A stretch of 64,000 nucleotides of DNA. Source: an uncultured Opitutia bacterium (GTDB lineage: Bacteria > Verrucomicrobiota > Verrucomicrobiia > Opitutales > Opitutaceae). Shown piece after piece: positions 57,108 to 64,000 of this stretch. The stretch spans positions 20,087 to 84,086 of the forward strand of contig CAIRTK010000001.1 in NCBI GenBank assembly GCA_903881475.1, given 5' to 3'. The notes under the pieces are model-generated. The model saw nothing but the letters and a program-made list of their open reading frames with translations. It was not told the DNA's origin and made no database searches. A program made the translations under genes and the position numbers. How positions within the stretch are numbered: position 1 is the stretch's first letter; every line of letters begins with the position of its first letter.

Positions 57108-58277
57108 GTGACCGCCTTCCTCGCCCTCCTTGCCCTCGCCGCCCTCGCCGCGTGGTGGCAGGTGCGCCGGCTGCGCAGCGCCGACTCCGCGCGGCATGCG
57201 CAGGAACTCGCGGAACTGCAGGCGCGGCACGCGGAGGCGCTGGAGGCGCACAAGCACCGGCTGGAGACGCTCCTCGACAGCATGATCGAGGGCCTGGTCG
57301 TGCTGGACCCGCACGGCCGGATCACGCTGGCCAACCGCGCAGCCGAGGTCCTGTTTGGGTTTTCGCGGCAGATGATCGGCGGCACGCTGCTAGAGGCGGT
57401 CCGGCATCATGAAGTCGCGGCGGTCGCCGCCCGGCTGGGCAAGGAGTCCGCAATCCTCGACCATGAGCTGCGCCTGGAAGGGCCGCCGCCGCGCGTGCTG
57501 CAGGTGAACGCGGTCGCCCTGCGGGACCCCGCCGGGGTTGGCGCGGGCGCCATGCTGGTGTTCCACGACCTCACGCGGCTGCGGGAGCTGGAGGGCGCGC
57601 GGCAGGAGTTTGTGGCCAATGTCAGCCATGAACTGCGCACGCCCCTTTCCCTGATCAAGGGTGCGGCCGAGACGCTGCTGGACGGCGCCAAGACAGACCC
57701 GGCGGCGCTGGACCGGCTACTGCAGATCATCGACCGGCACGCGGACCGGCTCACGCTGCTGATCGACGACCTGCTGTTGCTCGCCAAACTCGACTCGGGC
57801 CGGATCGAGCTGCATCCGGAACCGTCGGCGCTGCGTTCCGCGACGCAGGAGGTATTCGACGACCTCGCGAAGCGCGCGCGTGGTCGCGAAGTCCGGCTGG
57901 AAAACGCCGTCCCGGCGGGCCTGGTCGCGCAGGCCGACCCCGACCGGCTCCGGCAGGTGCTTTCCAACCTGGTGGACAACGGCATCAAGTACGGCCGCGC
58001 CGGCGGCGTGCTGGCCGTGAGCGGCCGGGTGCTGGAAGGCCCGTGGATCGAAGTGTGCGTGCGTGACGATGGTCCGGGCATCCCGCGCGAGGCGCAGGCG
58101 CGGGTGTTCGAGCGGTTTTACCGGGTGGACAAGGCGCGCTCGCGCGAACAGGGCGGCACGGGCCTGGGCCTCGCCATCGTGAAGCACGCGGTGCAGGCCC
58201 ACGGCGGCGAGGTCAGGGTCGAGAGCGAGCCAGGGCAGGGCGCGGCGTTTTATTTCACACTGCCGGCGGCGGGGTAG
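57108..58277 (+). CDS. phoR: Phosphate regulon sensor kinase PhoR
   Basis: A 389-residue histidine kinase. One N-terminal TM helix (~2-18, AFLALLALAALAAWW) is followed by a coiled coil (HAQELAELQARHAEALEAHKHR), a PAS domain (~60-165, LDSMIEGLVVLDPHGRIT), HisKA with FVANVSHELRTPLS, N-box QVLSNLVDNGIKYG, and DDGPGIP, FERFYRVDKARSREQGGTGLGL. There is no large periplasmic sensor, which fits PhoR proteins that receive the phosphate signal through PstB/PhoU. Start GTG 57108 (VTAFLALL) is the first plausible one after the phoB stop. Confidence 0.92.
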   Translation: MTAFLALLALAALAAWWQVRRLRSADSARHAQELAELQARHAEALEAHKHRLETLLDSMIEGLVVLDPHGRITLANRAAEVLFGFSRQMIGGTLLEAVRHHEVAAVAARLGKESAILDHELRLEGPPPRVLQVNAVALRDPAGVGAGAMLVFHDLTRLRELEGARQEFVANVSHELRTPLSLIKGAAETLLDGAKTDPAALDRLLQIIDRHADRLTLLIDDLLLLAKLDSGRIELHPEPSALRSATQEVFDDLAKRARGREVRLENAVPAGLVAQADPDRLRQVLSNLVDNGIKYGRAGGVLAVSGRVLEGPWIEVCVRDDGPGIPREAQARVFERFYRVDKARSREQGGTGLGLAIVKHAVQAHGGEVRVESEPGQGAAFYFTLPAAG

Positions 58278-58290
58278 ATTTCAATTCAGG

Positions 58291-58404
58291 TTGGCCACAA
58301 AGAGGCACAAGCGTTCCGAGGCTCGATATCGAATCTCCCGCGCGCCGATAGGCGCAATGAAGTCCTCTTCGCAGCCCCGGTCCCTTTGGGCCTGTTTGTG
58401 GCCA
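58291..58404. repeat. 115-bp palindromic element, copy D
   Basis: Left end TTGGCCACAAAGAGGCACAA, right end TTTGGGCCTGTTTGTGGCCA. Core GCGCCGATAGGCGC (58342-58355) within GAATCTCCCGC...AATGAAG, like copies A and B. It lies between the convergent phoR and pit genes. Confidence 0.8.
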
Positions 58405-58425
58405 TCCCTTCCGGAGGTCGTGGGA

Positions 58426-59490
58426 TCACACGCCGGCGAGCCGGAGCAGGTTGACCAGGCCGTAGCCCAGCAGGCCGGTGATCGGCAGCGTGAGCACCCA
58501 GGCCCAGACGATGCGGCCGACGAGGCCCCATTTCACGGCACTGAAGCGTTTCACGGCGCCGACGCCCATGATCGAGGTGGCGATGACATGGGTCGTCGAG
58601 ACCGGCACGCCGTAGGTCGAGGCGGCGTGGATGATGAGTGCGGCGGTGGTCTCGGCGGCAAAACCATTGACCGGCTGCAGCTTGACCATCTTGTGTCCCA
58701 TCGTGCGGATAATGCGCCAGCCGCCCGCGGCGGTGCCGGCGGCCATGGTGAGGGCGCAGGTGAGCATCACCCAGTACGGCACGGTGAACTCGGGCGTGCG
58801 CAGGAAGGAGGCCCAGGCCGGGAGGTCCTTGAAGGCGCCCTGCGTCGTGCCGGTGAACAGGGCGAGCGCGATGATGCCCATGGTCTTCTGCGCATCGTTG
58901 GAGCCGTGGCTGTAGCCCATGAAACCGGCGCTCAGGAGCTGGGCCTTGCCGAAGATCAGGTTGACCATCCGGGGCGTGACCTTGCGCAGGATGACCGTGA
59001 GGAGAAACATCAGCGTAGCGCCGCCCACGAAGCCCATCAGCGGCGAGGCGACCATCGGCAGCACGATCTTCGGCCAGAGTCCGTTGCTCGCGCCATGGCT
59101 GTCGGTGACGGACCAGTGCAGCACGCTCCAGTCGCCGCGCGCGGTGCCGAGGGCGGCGCCGCACAGTCCGCCCACCAGCGAGTGGCTGGAACTGGACGGC
59201 AGCCCCAGCCACCACGTGAACAGCCCCCAGATGATGGCGCTGAGCAGGGCGCCCAAGACCGTGGCCATGGTCACGAAGTGGGTGTCGACGAGGCCCTTGC
59301 CGATCGTCGTGGCCACGGCGGTGCCCATCAGGGCGCCGAGGAGGTTGAACACCGCCGCCCAGGCGATGGCCCAGCGGGGTGTCAGCACCTTGGTCGAGAC
59401 GACGGTCGCGATGGCGTTGGCCGTGTCGTGAAACCCGTTGATGTACTCAAAAACGAGCGCAGCCAGCAGAACCAGCAGGAAGAGCGTCAT
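58426..59490 (-). CDS. pit: PiT-family low-affinity phosphate transporter
   Basis: A 354-residue inorganic phosphate transporter. The duplicated PiT signatures are clear: FEYINGFHDTANAIATVVST (N-terminal, cited by position ~14-33) and FMGYSHGSNDAQKTMGIIAL with TTHVIATSIMGVGAV in the C-terminal half. About ten TM helices are visible, and LPSSSSHSLVGGLCGAALG is the conserved serine-rich loop. It imports phosphate with a proton or sodium gradient. It is 22 bp downstream of the DUF47 gene, forming the common DUF47-pit pair. No Pho-box-like site was found before the pair. Confidence 0.93.
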   Translation of the reverse strand: MTLFLLVLLAALVFEYINGFHDTANAIATVVSTKVLTPRWAIAWAAVFNLLGALMGTAVATTIGKGLVDTHFVTMATVLGALLSAIIWGLFTWWLGLPSSSSHSLVGGLCGAALGTARGDWSVLHWSVTDSHGASNGLWPKIVLPMVASPLMGFVGGATLMFLLTVILRKVTPRMVNLIFGKAQLLSAGFMGYSHGSNDAQKTMGIIALALFTGTTQGAFKDLPAWASFLRTPEFTVPYWVMLTCALTMAAGTAAGGWRIIRTMGHKMVKLQPVNGFAAETTAALIIHAASTYGVPVSTTHVIATSIMGVGAVKRFSAVKWGLVGRIVWAWVLTLPITGLLGYGLVNLLRLAGV

Positions 59491-59512
59491 GACGGCGGGG
59501 CGGGCGCTCGGC

Positions 59513-60154
59513 TCAGGAGTGCTTCAGCACGATCTGGACGACGATGTTGCCGGCGTTCCGGCAGCGGTCCACGGCCTGTTCCACCATCTCATAAATTTCC
59601 TGCAGGATGACCAGTTCCTTGGCGTCGTACGGCCCGTGGTAGAGGTCCTTGAGCAGCGTCAGCATCACCTTGTCCGCCTCGCCCTCGGCATACTGGAGGC
59701 GGTCGTTGGCCTCGCGGATCTTCTCCATGTGGGTGCCGCCGCGCAGTTCCTTGACCATGAACATGACGGCATCGGCCGCGAGGTTCAGGAGCTCGGCCTG
59801 GCGCTGGAAGGCGGCATGGGGGACGCGGCCGGGGTAGATGGACAGGCGCTCGACGATCTTCTCGACGGCCTTCGGGATCCGGTACAGGGCGAACGAGAGG
59901 GCCTCGATATCCTCGCGCTCAAGGGGTGTGACGAACGTGCGGCTGAGCTGCTCGGTCATCTCATGGCGGATGCGCTTTTCCTTGCGGCGCGACTGGACAA
60001 AATCGTCGAGATTGGCCGGGGGCCCGCCGGCGCTGAGCGTCTGGAGGTAGCTGGCGAGCAGGTTGACGCTGGTTTTGGCCTCGCCGGCACCCGCCTCAAG
60101 CAGATCGAAGAATTTGTCCTCTTGGCCGAAAATTTTCTTAAGCCACGATATCAT
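59513..60154 (-). CDS. DUF47 / PhoU-like phosphate transport regulator
   Basis: A 213-residue helical protein of the DUF47 (TIGR00153, PhoU-like) family. It starts MISWLKKIFGQEDKFFDLLEAG and contains KRIRHEMTEQLSRTFVTPLEREDIEAL, a mark of this group (cited by position ~75-100), and DRLQYAEGEADKVMLTLLKDL. DUF47 proteins are encoded next to PiT transporters and are thought to regulate them, as PhoU does for Pst. Start ATG 60154 is chosen; the frame upstream is Pro-rich and lacks coding features. It starts a two-gene operon with pit. Confidence 0.9.
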   Translation of the reverse strand: MISWLKKIFGQEDKFFDLLEAGAGEAKTSVNLLASYLQTLSAGGPPANLDDFVQSRRKEKRIRHEMTEQLSRTFVTPLEREDIEALSFALYRIPKAVEKIVERLSIYPGRVPHAAFQRQAELLNLAADAVMFMVKELRGGTHMEKIREANDRLQYAEGEADKVMLTLLKDLYHGPYDAKELVILQEIYEMVEQAVDRCRNAGNIVVQIVLKHS

Positions 60155-60532
60155 GGTAGGGTTTGGGGGTATCGGGGGTGGGGTAGTTTGCGAGGGGAAA
60201 AACCGGTCGGGACGGCCGTTTGGGGTGAAAGCCTGCCGAGTATCAAACGGAAACCGTTCCGCTGGCCAGCGAAGATGCGACCGAATCGGCAAAAAAGAAG
60301 GTCAGGACCCGGATTTTAACCACGGATTTCACGGATGGCACGGATATGGAATCCTAACCTGATACCCAAGGCACTTGCCCGCGAAAGAGCGCCAATTTTA
60401 CTAATCCGATTCAACGGAATGAACAAAGATGAGCAGTCCGAGGCAGAAGGGTTTTATCCGGATCCAATCCGCGAAATCCGTAGTTAAAAATTCGGATGGC
60501 CGGTCCTTCACCCATGGTCGGCGAGGGATCGG
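60155..60532. other. 378-bp gap with a TTTTAACC inverted repeat
   Basis: TTTTAACCACGGATTTCACGGAT (60314-60336) and its complement at 60467-60489 (21 of 23 positions match) enclose about 130 bp with no coding potential. The 160 bp next to the DUF47 gene should hold its promoter, but no clear signal is seen. Confidence 0.6.
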
Positions 60533-61324
60533 TCAGATTTTGCCCTGCAAACGGGCCCAGGCCGTGCCGAGGCGCTCATAGATCGCCCAGGTGCTGTGCT
60601 CGAGGCCCGAAACATCGAACAGCCAGTCGCCCGCAAGGGTATCGGCGTTGGCCCGGGAGAGAAAGTCGGCCGGGCAGGGCAGGGGATCGAGCCCGGACCG
60701 GCGCATGAGCGCGACTGCGCGGGGCATGTGCCAGGCCGAGGTGACGAGGGCGAAAGGATGGCCGGGGCCGAGCCGGCGCCGGACTTCCTGGACTTCGTCG
60801 TCGGTATCGCGGGCGGTGTCGATCTGCACGATCCGGTGCGGATCAATCCCCAGTGAAGCCGCCGCCATGGCCAGTACCGAGGCGTGGGTAGCGCCGGAGC
60901 CGGCGGCCGGACCCGACACGAGCAGGGTGGCATCGGGCAGCAAACGGGCAATCCGGACCGCCTCGACGAGTCGCGCCAGCGCGGAGGTGCTGAGTTTCGC
61001 CGTGGCCGGGAGTCCGGGCGCGTCGGCATGGCCGCCGCCCAGCACCACGATGGTGCGGCACGCGGCGAGTGACGGAGGCAGGGTGGCACCCGGGGCAAAT
61101 TCCGGCAGGGCGGGATACTGGCTCTCCAGCGGACGCAAGAGGGCGGCCCCGACCTGCTTGTTGCTCAGGACGAGCAGGAGCAGTGCGCCGGCCGCGAGCA
61201 GGATCCGTCCGGCCCGGGGCCGGCGGGATGACCGCAGGAGAAGGATCCCCGCGACCATCAGGCCCAGGCAGAGCGGCAACGGCATCAGCCAGTAGGAAAC
61301 GGCTTTTTTCAGCCAGAACAGCAT
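60533..61324 (-). CDS. YdcF/ElyC/SanA-family membrane protein
   Basis: A 263-residue protein of the DUF218 family. Two N-terminal TM helices (~10-30 and ~40-55) are followed by a Rossmann-like domain with IVVLGGGHADAP (~92-103), LLVSGPAAGSGA, IDTARDTDDEVQEV and LVTSAWHMPRAVAL, the conserved blocks. ElyC-type members affect peptidoglycan or lipid-carrier metabolism in E. coli; the exact reaction is not known. It is oriented opposite to the UroD-family gene and 378 bp from DUF47, so it is probably a single-gene unit. Confidence 0.85.
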   Translation of the reverse strand: MLFWLKKAVSYWLMPLPLCLGLMVAGILLLRSSRRPRAGRILLAAGALLLLVLSNKQVGAALLRPLESQYPALPEFAPGATLPPSLAACRTIVVLGGGHADAPGLPATAKLSTSALARLVEAVRIARLLPDATLLVSGPAAGSGATHASVLAMAAASLGIDPHRIVQIDTARDTDDEVQEVRRRLGPGHPFALVTSAWHMPRAVALMRRSGLDPLPCPADFLSRANADTLAGDWLFDVSGLEHSTWAIYERLGTAWARLQGKI

Positions 61325-61427
61325 GGCGTGTGGTCAGCGGGTGTTGCCAAGCGGAGGTGGGCGGACGGGCACGGTGCTATGAAGCGCTGGTCGCACGGGG
61401 TGACAAGCGAACATCATCCCCGGCGGG

Positions 61428-61453
61428 CCAAGAAATGCCTGATCGTTTCTTGG
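61428..61453. promoter_or_regulatory. Perfect 8-bp-arm palindrome upstream of the UroD-family gene
   Basis: CCAAGAAA, 10-nt spacer, TTTCTTGG. It lies 131 bp before the UroD-family start and 104 bp before the divergent YdcF gene. It could be an operator or a small hairpin. Confidence 0.45.
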
Positions 61454-61584
61454 GTTTTGGCGCGGGCCGCCGCCGCGTGGCAGGCCGGAGCGGATTCGAA
61501 CGCATAATGATTGGGTCCGGGTGTGCGAAAGGCCTAGCCAGTCAGGGCCATCCCCGCCTCCATGAGCCTGCACGCCACCCCGCC

Positions 61585-62703
61585 ATGCGCTTTCACCGCG
61601 ACCAGTATCTCGACCTCATGACCTTCGGGCCGGCGTCCCGGCCCATGTTTGTGGAGCTCTTCGGCCCCCTTATCGGCCTGGAGGAGGAATGGCGGGCTCA
61701 GGGAGCCACCGAGGACGAGATCAACCTCACGGCGTTTGATTGGGATTACGTTCCGATCGTTGATTTCGGCGGGAACCCGCTGCCCCGCGGGGCCGCACCG
61801 GTGACGCTGGAGGAGACCGACGAGAAGCGGGTGCAGCGGGATTTCCTGGGGCGCACCCTCATGCTCCTGAAGAAGACGGCCACGCATGCGCTGCCGATGG
61901 ATTTTCCGGTAAAGACCATGGACGACTGGCTGCGGGTGAAGCCGCATTACGAATTCGCCCCCGACCGGATAAACTGGGACGACGTGGCGGCGGCGCGGCG
62001 GGCCCGGGAGGAAGGGGCGCTGATCCGGGCGTACATGCCGGGGGCGTTCGACATGCCGCGCGACCTGATGGGCGAGGAAAACGCCTGCCTTTCGTATTAC
62101 GAGCAGCCGGAGCTGATGGCGGACATCCTGGCGACGCTGCTCGACACCACACGGCGCGTGCTGGAGCCGATCTGCGAGCACCTGACGATCGACCAGCTGT
62201 CCGTGCATGAGGATTTTGCGGGAAAATCGGGGCCCCTGGTGGGGCCGGTGCAGATCGCGGAGCACTTCCGGCCGTACTACCGGGCGATTTGGGAGCCGCT
62301 CGCGGCCCACGGCGCCCGGATTTTCCAAATGGACACGGACGGTAACATCAATGCCGTGATCCCGGCCCTGCTCGACTGCGGGGTGACCTGCATCTACCCC
62401 ATGGAACCGGCGGCGGGCATGGACATGGTCGAGGTGCGCCGCACCTATGGGCGCAAGCTGGCGATGCTGGGCGGCATCGACAAGCACGTGCTCCGGCTGG
62501 ATCACGCGGCGATCCGCCGAGAACTCGAATACAAGCTGTCGCCCCTGATGCGCGAAGGCGGCTGTGTCTTTGGGTTGGATCACCAGATTCCGAACGGCAC
62601 GCCGCTGGCGAACTACCGTTACTATGTGGATCTGGGCCGGGAAATCCTGGGCCTGCCACCCCGGGAACCAGGCCGGAAGGGCTGGGAGCGGATGGGGATG
62701 TAG
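61585..62703 (+). CDS. UroD-family protein (probable methyltransferase-like, not true HemE)
   Basis: A 372-residue protein of the uroporphyrinogen-decarboxylase superfamily, in which many members are corrinoid-dependent methyltransferases. Conserved blocks include VPIVDFGGNPLPRG, AYMPGAFDMPRDLMG, VHEDFAGKSGPLVGPVQIAEHF (cited by position ~212-233) and HGARIFQMDTDGNIN, then YPMEPAAGMDMVEVR and GGIDKHVLRLD. True HemE signatures are not seen, so heme synthesis is unlikely. No corrinoid protein or partner methyltransferase is adjacent. Start ATG 61585 (MRFHRDQYLDLMTFG). A palindrome lies upstream at 61428. Substrate unknown. Confidence 0.82.
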   Translation: MRFHRDQYLDLMTFGPASRPMFVELFGPLIGLEEEWRAQGATEDEINLTAFDWDYVPIVDFGGNPLPRGAAPVTLEETDEKRVQRDFLGRTLMLLKKTATHALPMDFPVKTMDDWLRVKPHYEFAPDRINWDDVAAARRAREEGALIRAYMPGAFDMPRDLMGEENACLSYYEQPELMADILATLLDTTRRVLEPICEHLTIDQLSVHEDFAGKSGPLVGPVQIAEHFRPYYRAIWEPLAAHGARIFQMDTDGNINAVIPALLDCGVTCIYPMEPAAGMDMVEVRRTYGRKLAMLGGIDKHVLRLDHAAIRRELEYKLSPLMREGGCVFGLDHQIPNGTPLANYRYYVDLGREILGLPPREPGRKGWERMGM

Positions 62704-62858
62704 TTCAGCGCTTCGTTGGCAGGCCTGCTGAGTGGAATTTCCAAAACGCAGGGAAAAACGGAAAGAAGCCGGCGCGATCTTCACTATCACCCAGTCAAAA
62801 AGGCCCGGGCCACGGGCGAATCACAGACGGGACGAGGGCCACGAGACCGGAAACATGA

Positions 62859-63175
62859 TTACAAAAGAGTGGCGAGGGCCTCTTTCGTAAATCCCACCAG
62901 TTCGGAGGTGCGTCCCTCGTGGATTTTTCGCGGCCATTCCGCATCGGCCAGCAACGCCCGGCCCACGGCAACCAGGTCAAAATCGCCCCGGTCAAAACGG
63001 CGCAGGACTTCATCCAATGAGTTCGGCCTTGAGGCTTCGCCCTTGAATGCCGCCAGAAAATCGCCCGAAAGCCCGACTGAGCCCACGGTGATGGTCGTTT
63101 TGCCGGTAAGCTTTTTGGCCCAGCCGGCGAAGTTCAAATCGGAACCCTCGAACTCGGGCTCCCAGAACCGGCGCT
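62859..63175 (-). pseudogene. 3' fragment of an old-yellow-enzyme (NADH:flavin oxidoreductase) gene
   Basis: The frame beginning at RRFWEPEFEG (near 63173) and reading NFAGWAKKLTG, ITVGSVGLSGDF, VAVGRALLADAEWPRKIHEGR to TAA at 62859 is the C-terminal ~100 residues of an OYE-family enzyme, with the FMN-phosphate-binding VGRALLAD strand. The N-terminal ~270 residues are absent: upstream sequence belongs to a different gene. An internal ATG (63137) exists but would give a 92-residue remnant without the flavin barrel. It is therefore a broken gene. Confidence 0.75.
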
Positions 63176-63454
63176 GTGAACAATGAAAGATACCTCCATC
63201 GCCTTGGCAGGGTCCGCCAGGAACAGGAGTCCACGTTTGTGGTAGTCAGCGACAATTTCATCCACGTCGATGCCGACCAAAATGCGAATCTGCGGGACTT
63301 TTTCGAGATGAGGGCGGAGCGCGAAATAGCCAGACGCACGCAAATAGCCGACCAAAGCGTCAAATCGCTGGATGTCAGGATTGTGACGAAAAACGCCCTC
63401 CAGCTTGGCGAGTAGGGTATTGGTGCCTGCGTTGGTGAAGAAGCGGGTGGACAT
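63134..63454 (-). pseudogene. 5' fragment of a large PLD/SNF2-type helicase gene
   Basis: The start ATG 63454 gives MSTRFFTNAGTNTLLAKLEGVF and continues FDALVGYLRASGYFALRP, IRILVGIDVDEIV and GLLFLADPAKAME. This matches, by pattern, the N-terminus of ~1000-residue helicases with a phospholipase-D-like domain that occur in defence islands. After about residue 90 the family sequence stops, and the frame ends at 63134 after reading out of frame through the OYE fragment. So only the first tenth of the gene remains. The family assignment is by memory of the pattern, not by search. Confidence 0.6.
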
Positions 63455-63846
63455 TCGCGTTAGGTGGCGCCGGGCGAATCAAGAAACGTGGGCCGGCTGC
63501 TATTCAATGGTATGCGTAGTGATTTGGTAAAACCAAGCGTGGTTTGCGAGATGCATCCGTCGTTCGGCGGAGGGAAGGTTTGGTTGTCGGGGGAGGATGT
63601 TGCGTGGACCCTAGCGTAACCCGAAACAGAAAGATTTCTTCACTGCGCGGCCGAGTGGTGACCGGTCTGGCCCGCAGCGAGGGAACGGCGGCGCAGCCGC
63701 GGTCCCAGAGCGGAGGGCCAGAAGGGTCACGCCGTGCCGCACCCCATTCGCCCACCAGCCTTTCGCGAAGCGGCGCGACAACGGAGCGACGAAGAGCGGA
63801 GGGCTGGCGTCGGTGGCGCAGAATCGTGACTACGTGATTCACCTGG
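63455..63846. other. 392-bp non-coding region with a long imperfect hairpin
   Basis: Open frames here have Arg/Ser-rich, low-complexity translations and no start signals, so I call no gene. The main feature is the hairpin at 63656-63733, listed separately. Confidence 0.5.
63656..63733. repeat. ~78-bp imperfect palindrome
   Basis: Outer arms GTGACCGGTCTGGCCC (63658-63673) and GGGCCAGAAGGGTCAC (63715-63730) pair with one small internal loop. Inside, CCGC/GCGG and GGGAACGGCGGC/GCCGCGGTCCC continue the stem to a GCA loop (63693-63695). It could be a structured RNA end or a mobile-element remnant. Confidence 0.6.
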
Positions 63847-64000
63847 CTACGGCCGGAGAAAATGAACGACCACGAGCGTCGCCAACGAACCGCCCGTGGT
63901 GCAGGCGAAGTAAGGCCAGAGGCGCGTCTCAAGGGCAACGCCGGACACCCATTGCTGCGCCTTCAGCGCCACGGCGTGGTGCTCCTTCGTCGCGGCTTGA
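63847..64000 (-). CDS. C-terminal part of an unknown protein (runs off the window)
   Basis: An open frame enters from the right edge and stops at TAG 63847-63849, with about 51 residues visible. It reads KEHHAVALKAQQWVSG, then ETRLWPYFACTTGGSLATLVVVHFLRP, with a possible TM helix near the end (YFACTTGGSLATLVVVHFL). I do not recognise it. The length and lack of stops make it plausible but not certain. Confidence 0.4.
   Translation of the reverse strand, partial: QAATKEHHAVALKAQQWVSGVALETRLWPYFACTTGGSLATLVVVHFLRP

Noticed and set aside
61585..62703. True uroporphyrinogen decarboxylase HemE
   Set aside because: The HemE-specific N-terminal and active-site blocks are not seen; the sequence fits the wider UroD/methyltransferase group, and no heme gene is near.
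63504..63938. 144-residue minus-strand frame in the fragment region
   Set aside because: Arg/Pro-rich, crosses the long hairpin, has no start signal and overlaps the C-terminal frame that enters from the window edge.
1..64000. CRISPR array or cas genes
   Set aside because: No evenly spaced direct repeats were seen; the nuclease part of the helicase resembles Cas4 only by fold motifs and has no cas neighbours.
1..64000. Insertion sequence or prophage
   Set aside because: No transposase, integrase or phage structural gene was found. The repeats are short, non-coding and would need a transposase elsewhere.

Overview
The window is GC-rich (roughly two-thirds G+C by eye) and almost fully coding, with genes on both strands. 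Gene content (KDO transferase and other Gram-negative envelope functions, tandem M16 peptidases, a subtilase carrying a PQQ propeller and C-terminal repeats, many short palindromic intergenic repeats) suggests a Verrucomicrobiota bacterium, most likely of the Opitutaceae. That assignment is inference from gene style, not from a marker gene.

Layout. 1-11.1 kb: a truncated export lipoprotein, an acidic-tailed hypothetical, pyrD, tRNA-Leu(GAG), a large low-complexity hypothetical, a thioesterase-fold protein, then on the minus strand tsaE, thiL, a CPBP protease and pyrR-pyrB-pyrC. 11.2-14.2 kb: a GntR/ABC-ATPase/permease operon. 14.4-18.7 kb: a 1448-residue secreted subtilase. 19-28 kb (minus): a nuclease-helicase fusion, a RecO-like protein, a DUF502 protein, ybeY, a 7TM-HD phosphodiesterase, a PhoH-family ATPase and a HIT protein. 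28.2-30.1 kb: TetR regulator plus fabF. 30.1-35.9 kb: two M16 peptidases. 36-40 kb: waaA, a hybrid kinase and a small hypothetical. 40.2-44.4 kb (minus): two glycosyltransferases, a diacylglycerol-kinase-family protein and a PlcP-like phosphoesterase. 44.7-49.8 kb: SNF2 helicase, PTS-IIA-like protein and ClC channel. 50-60.2 kb: phosphate porin, pstSCAB, phoU, phoB, phoR and a DUF47-pit pair. 60.5-64 kb: a YdcF protein, a UroD-family protein and a region of gene fragments.

The most interesting result is a probable phosphate-starvation circuit. Two Pho-box-like sites, each made of three 7-bp cores spaced exactly 11 bp apart and each followed 10 bp later by a CATGnT hexamer, stand before the phosphate porin/pst genes (49884) and before the first gene of the glycolipid cluster (44451, minus strand). 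That cluster encodes a metallophosphoesterase resembling PlcP, an MgtA/SqdX-like glycosyltransferase, an MGDG-synthase-like glycosyltransferase and a diacylglycerol-kinase-family enzyme. Together they could replace phospholipids with glycolipids when phosphate is short, under the PhoR/PhoB pair encoded 12 kb away.

A second theme is small intergenic repeats: a ~115-bp element with a GCGCCTATAGGCGC core in four copies, two long GAAGAATCC inverted repeats, TGTCA palindromes, several arm-loop-arm elements with different end sequences, and short AT-richer words that have entered reading frames.
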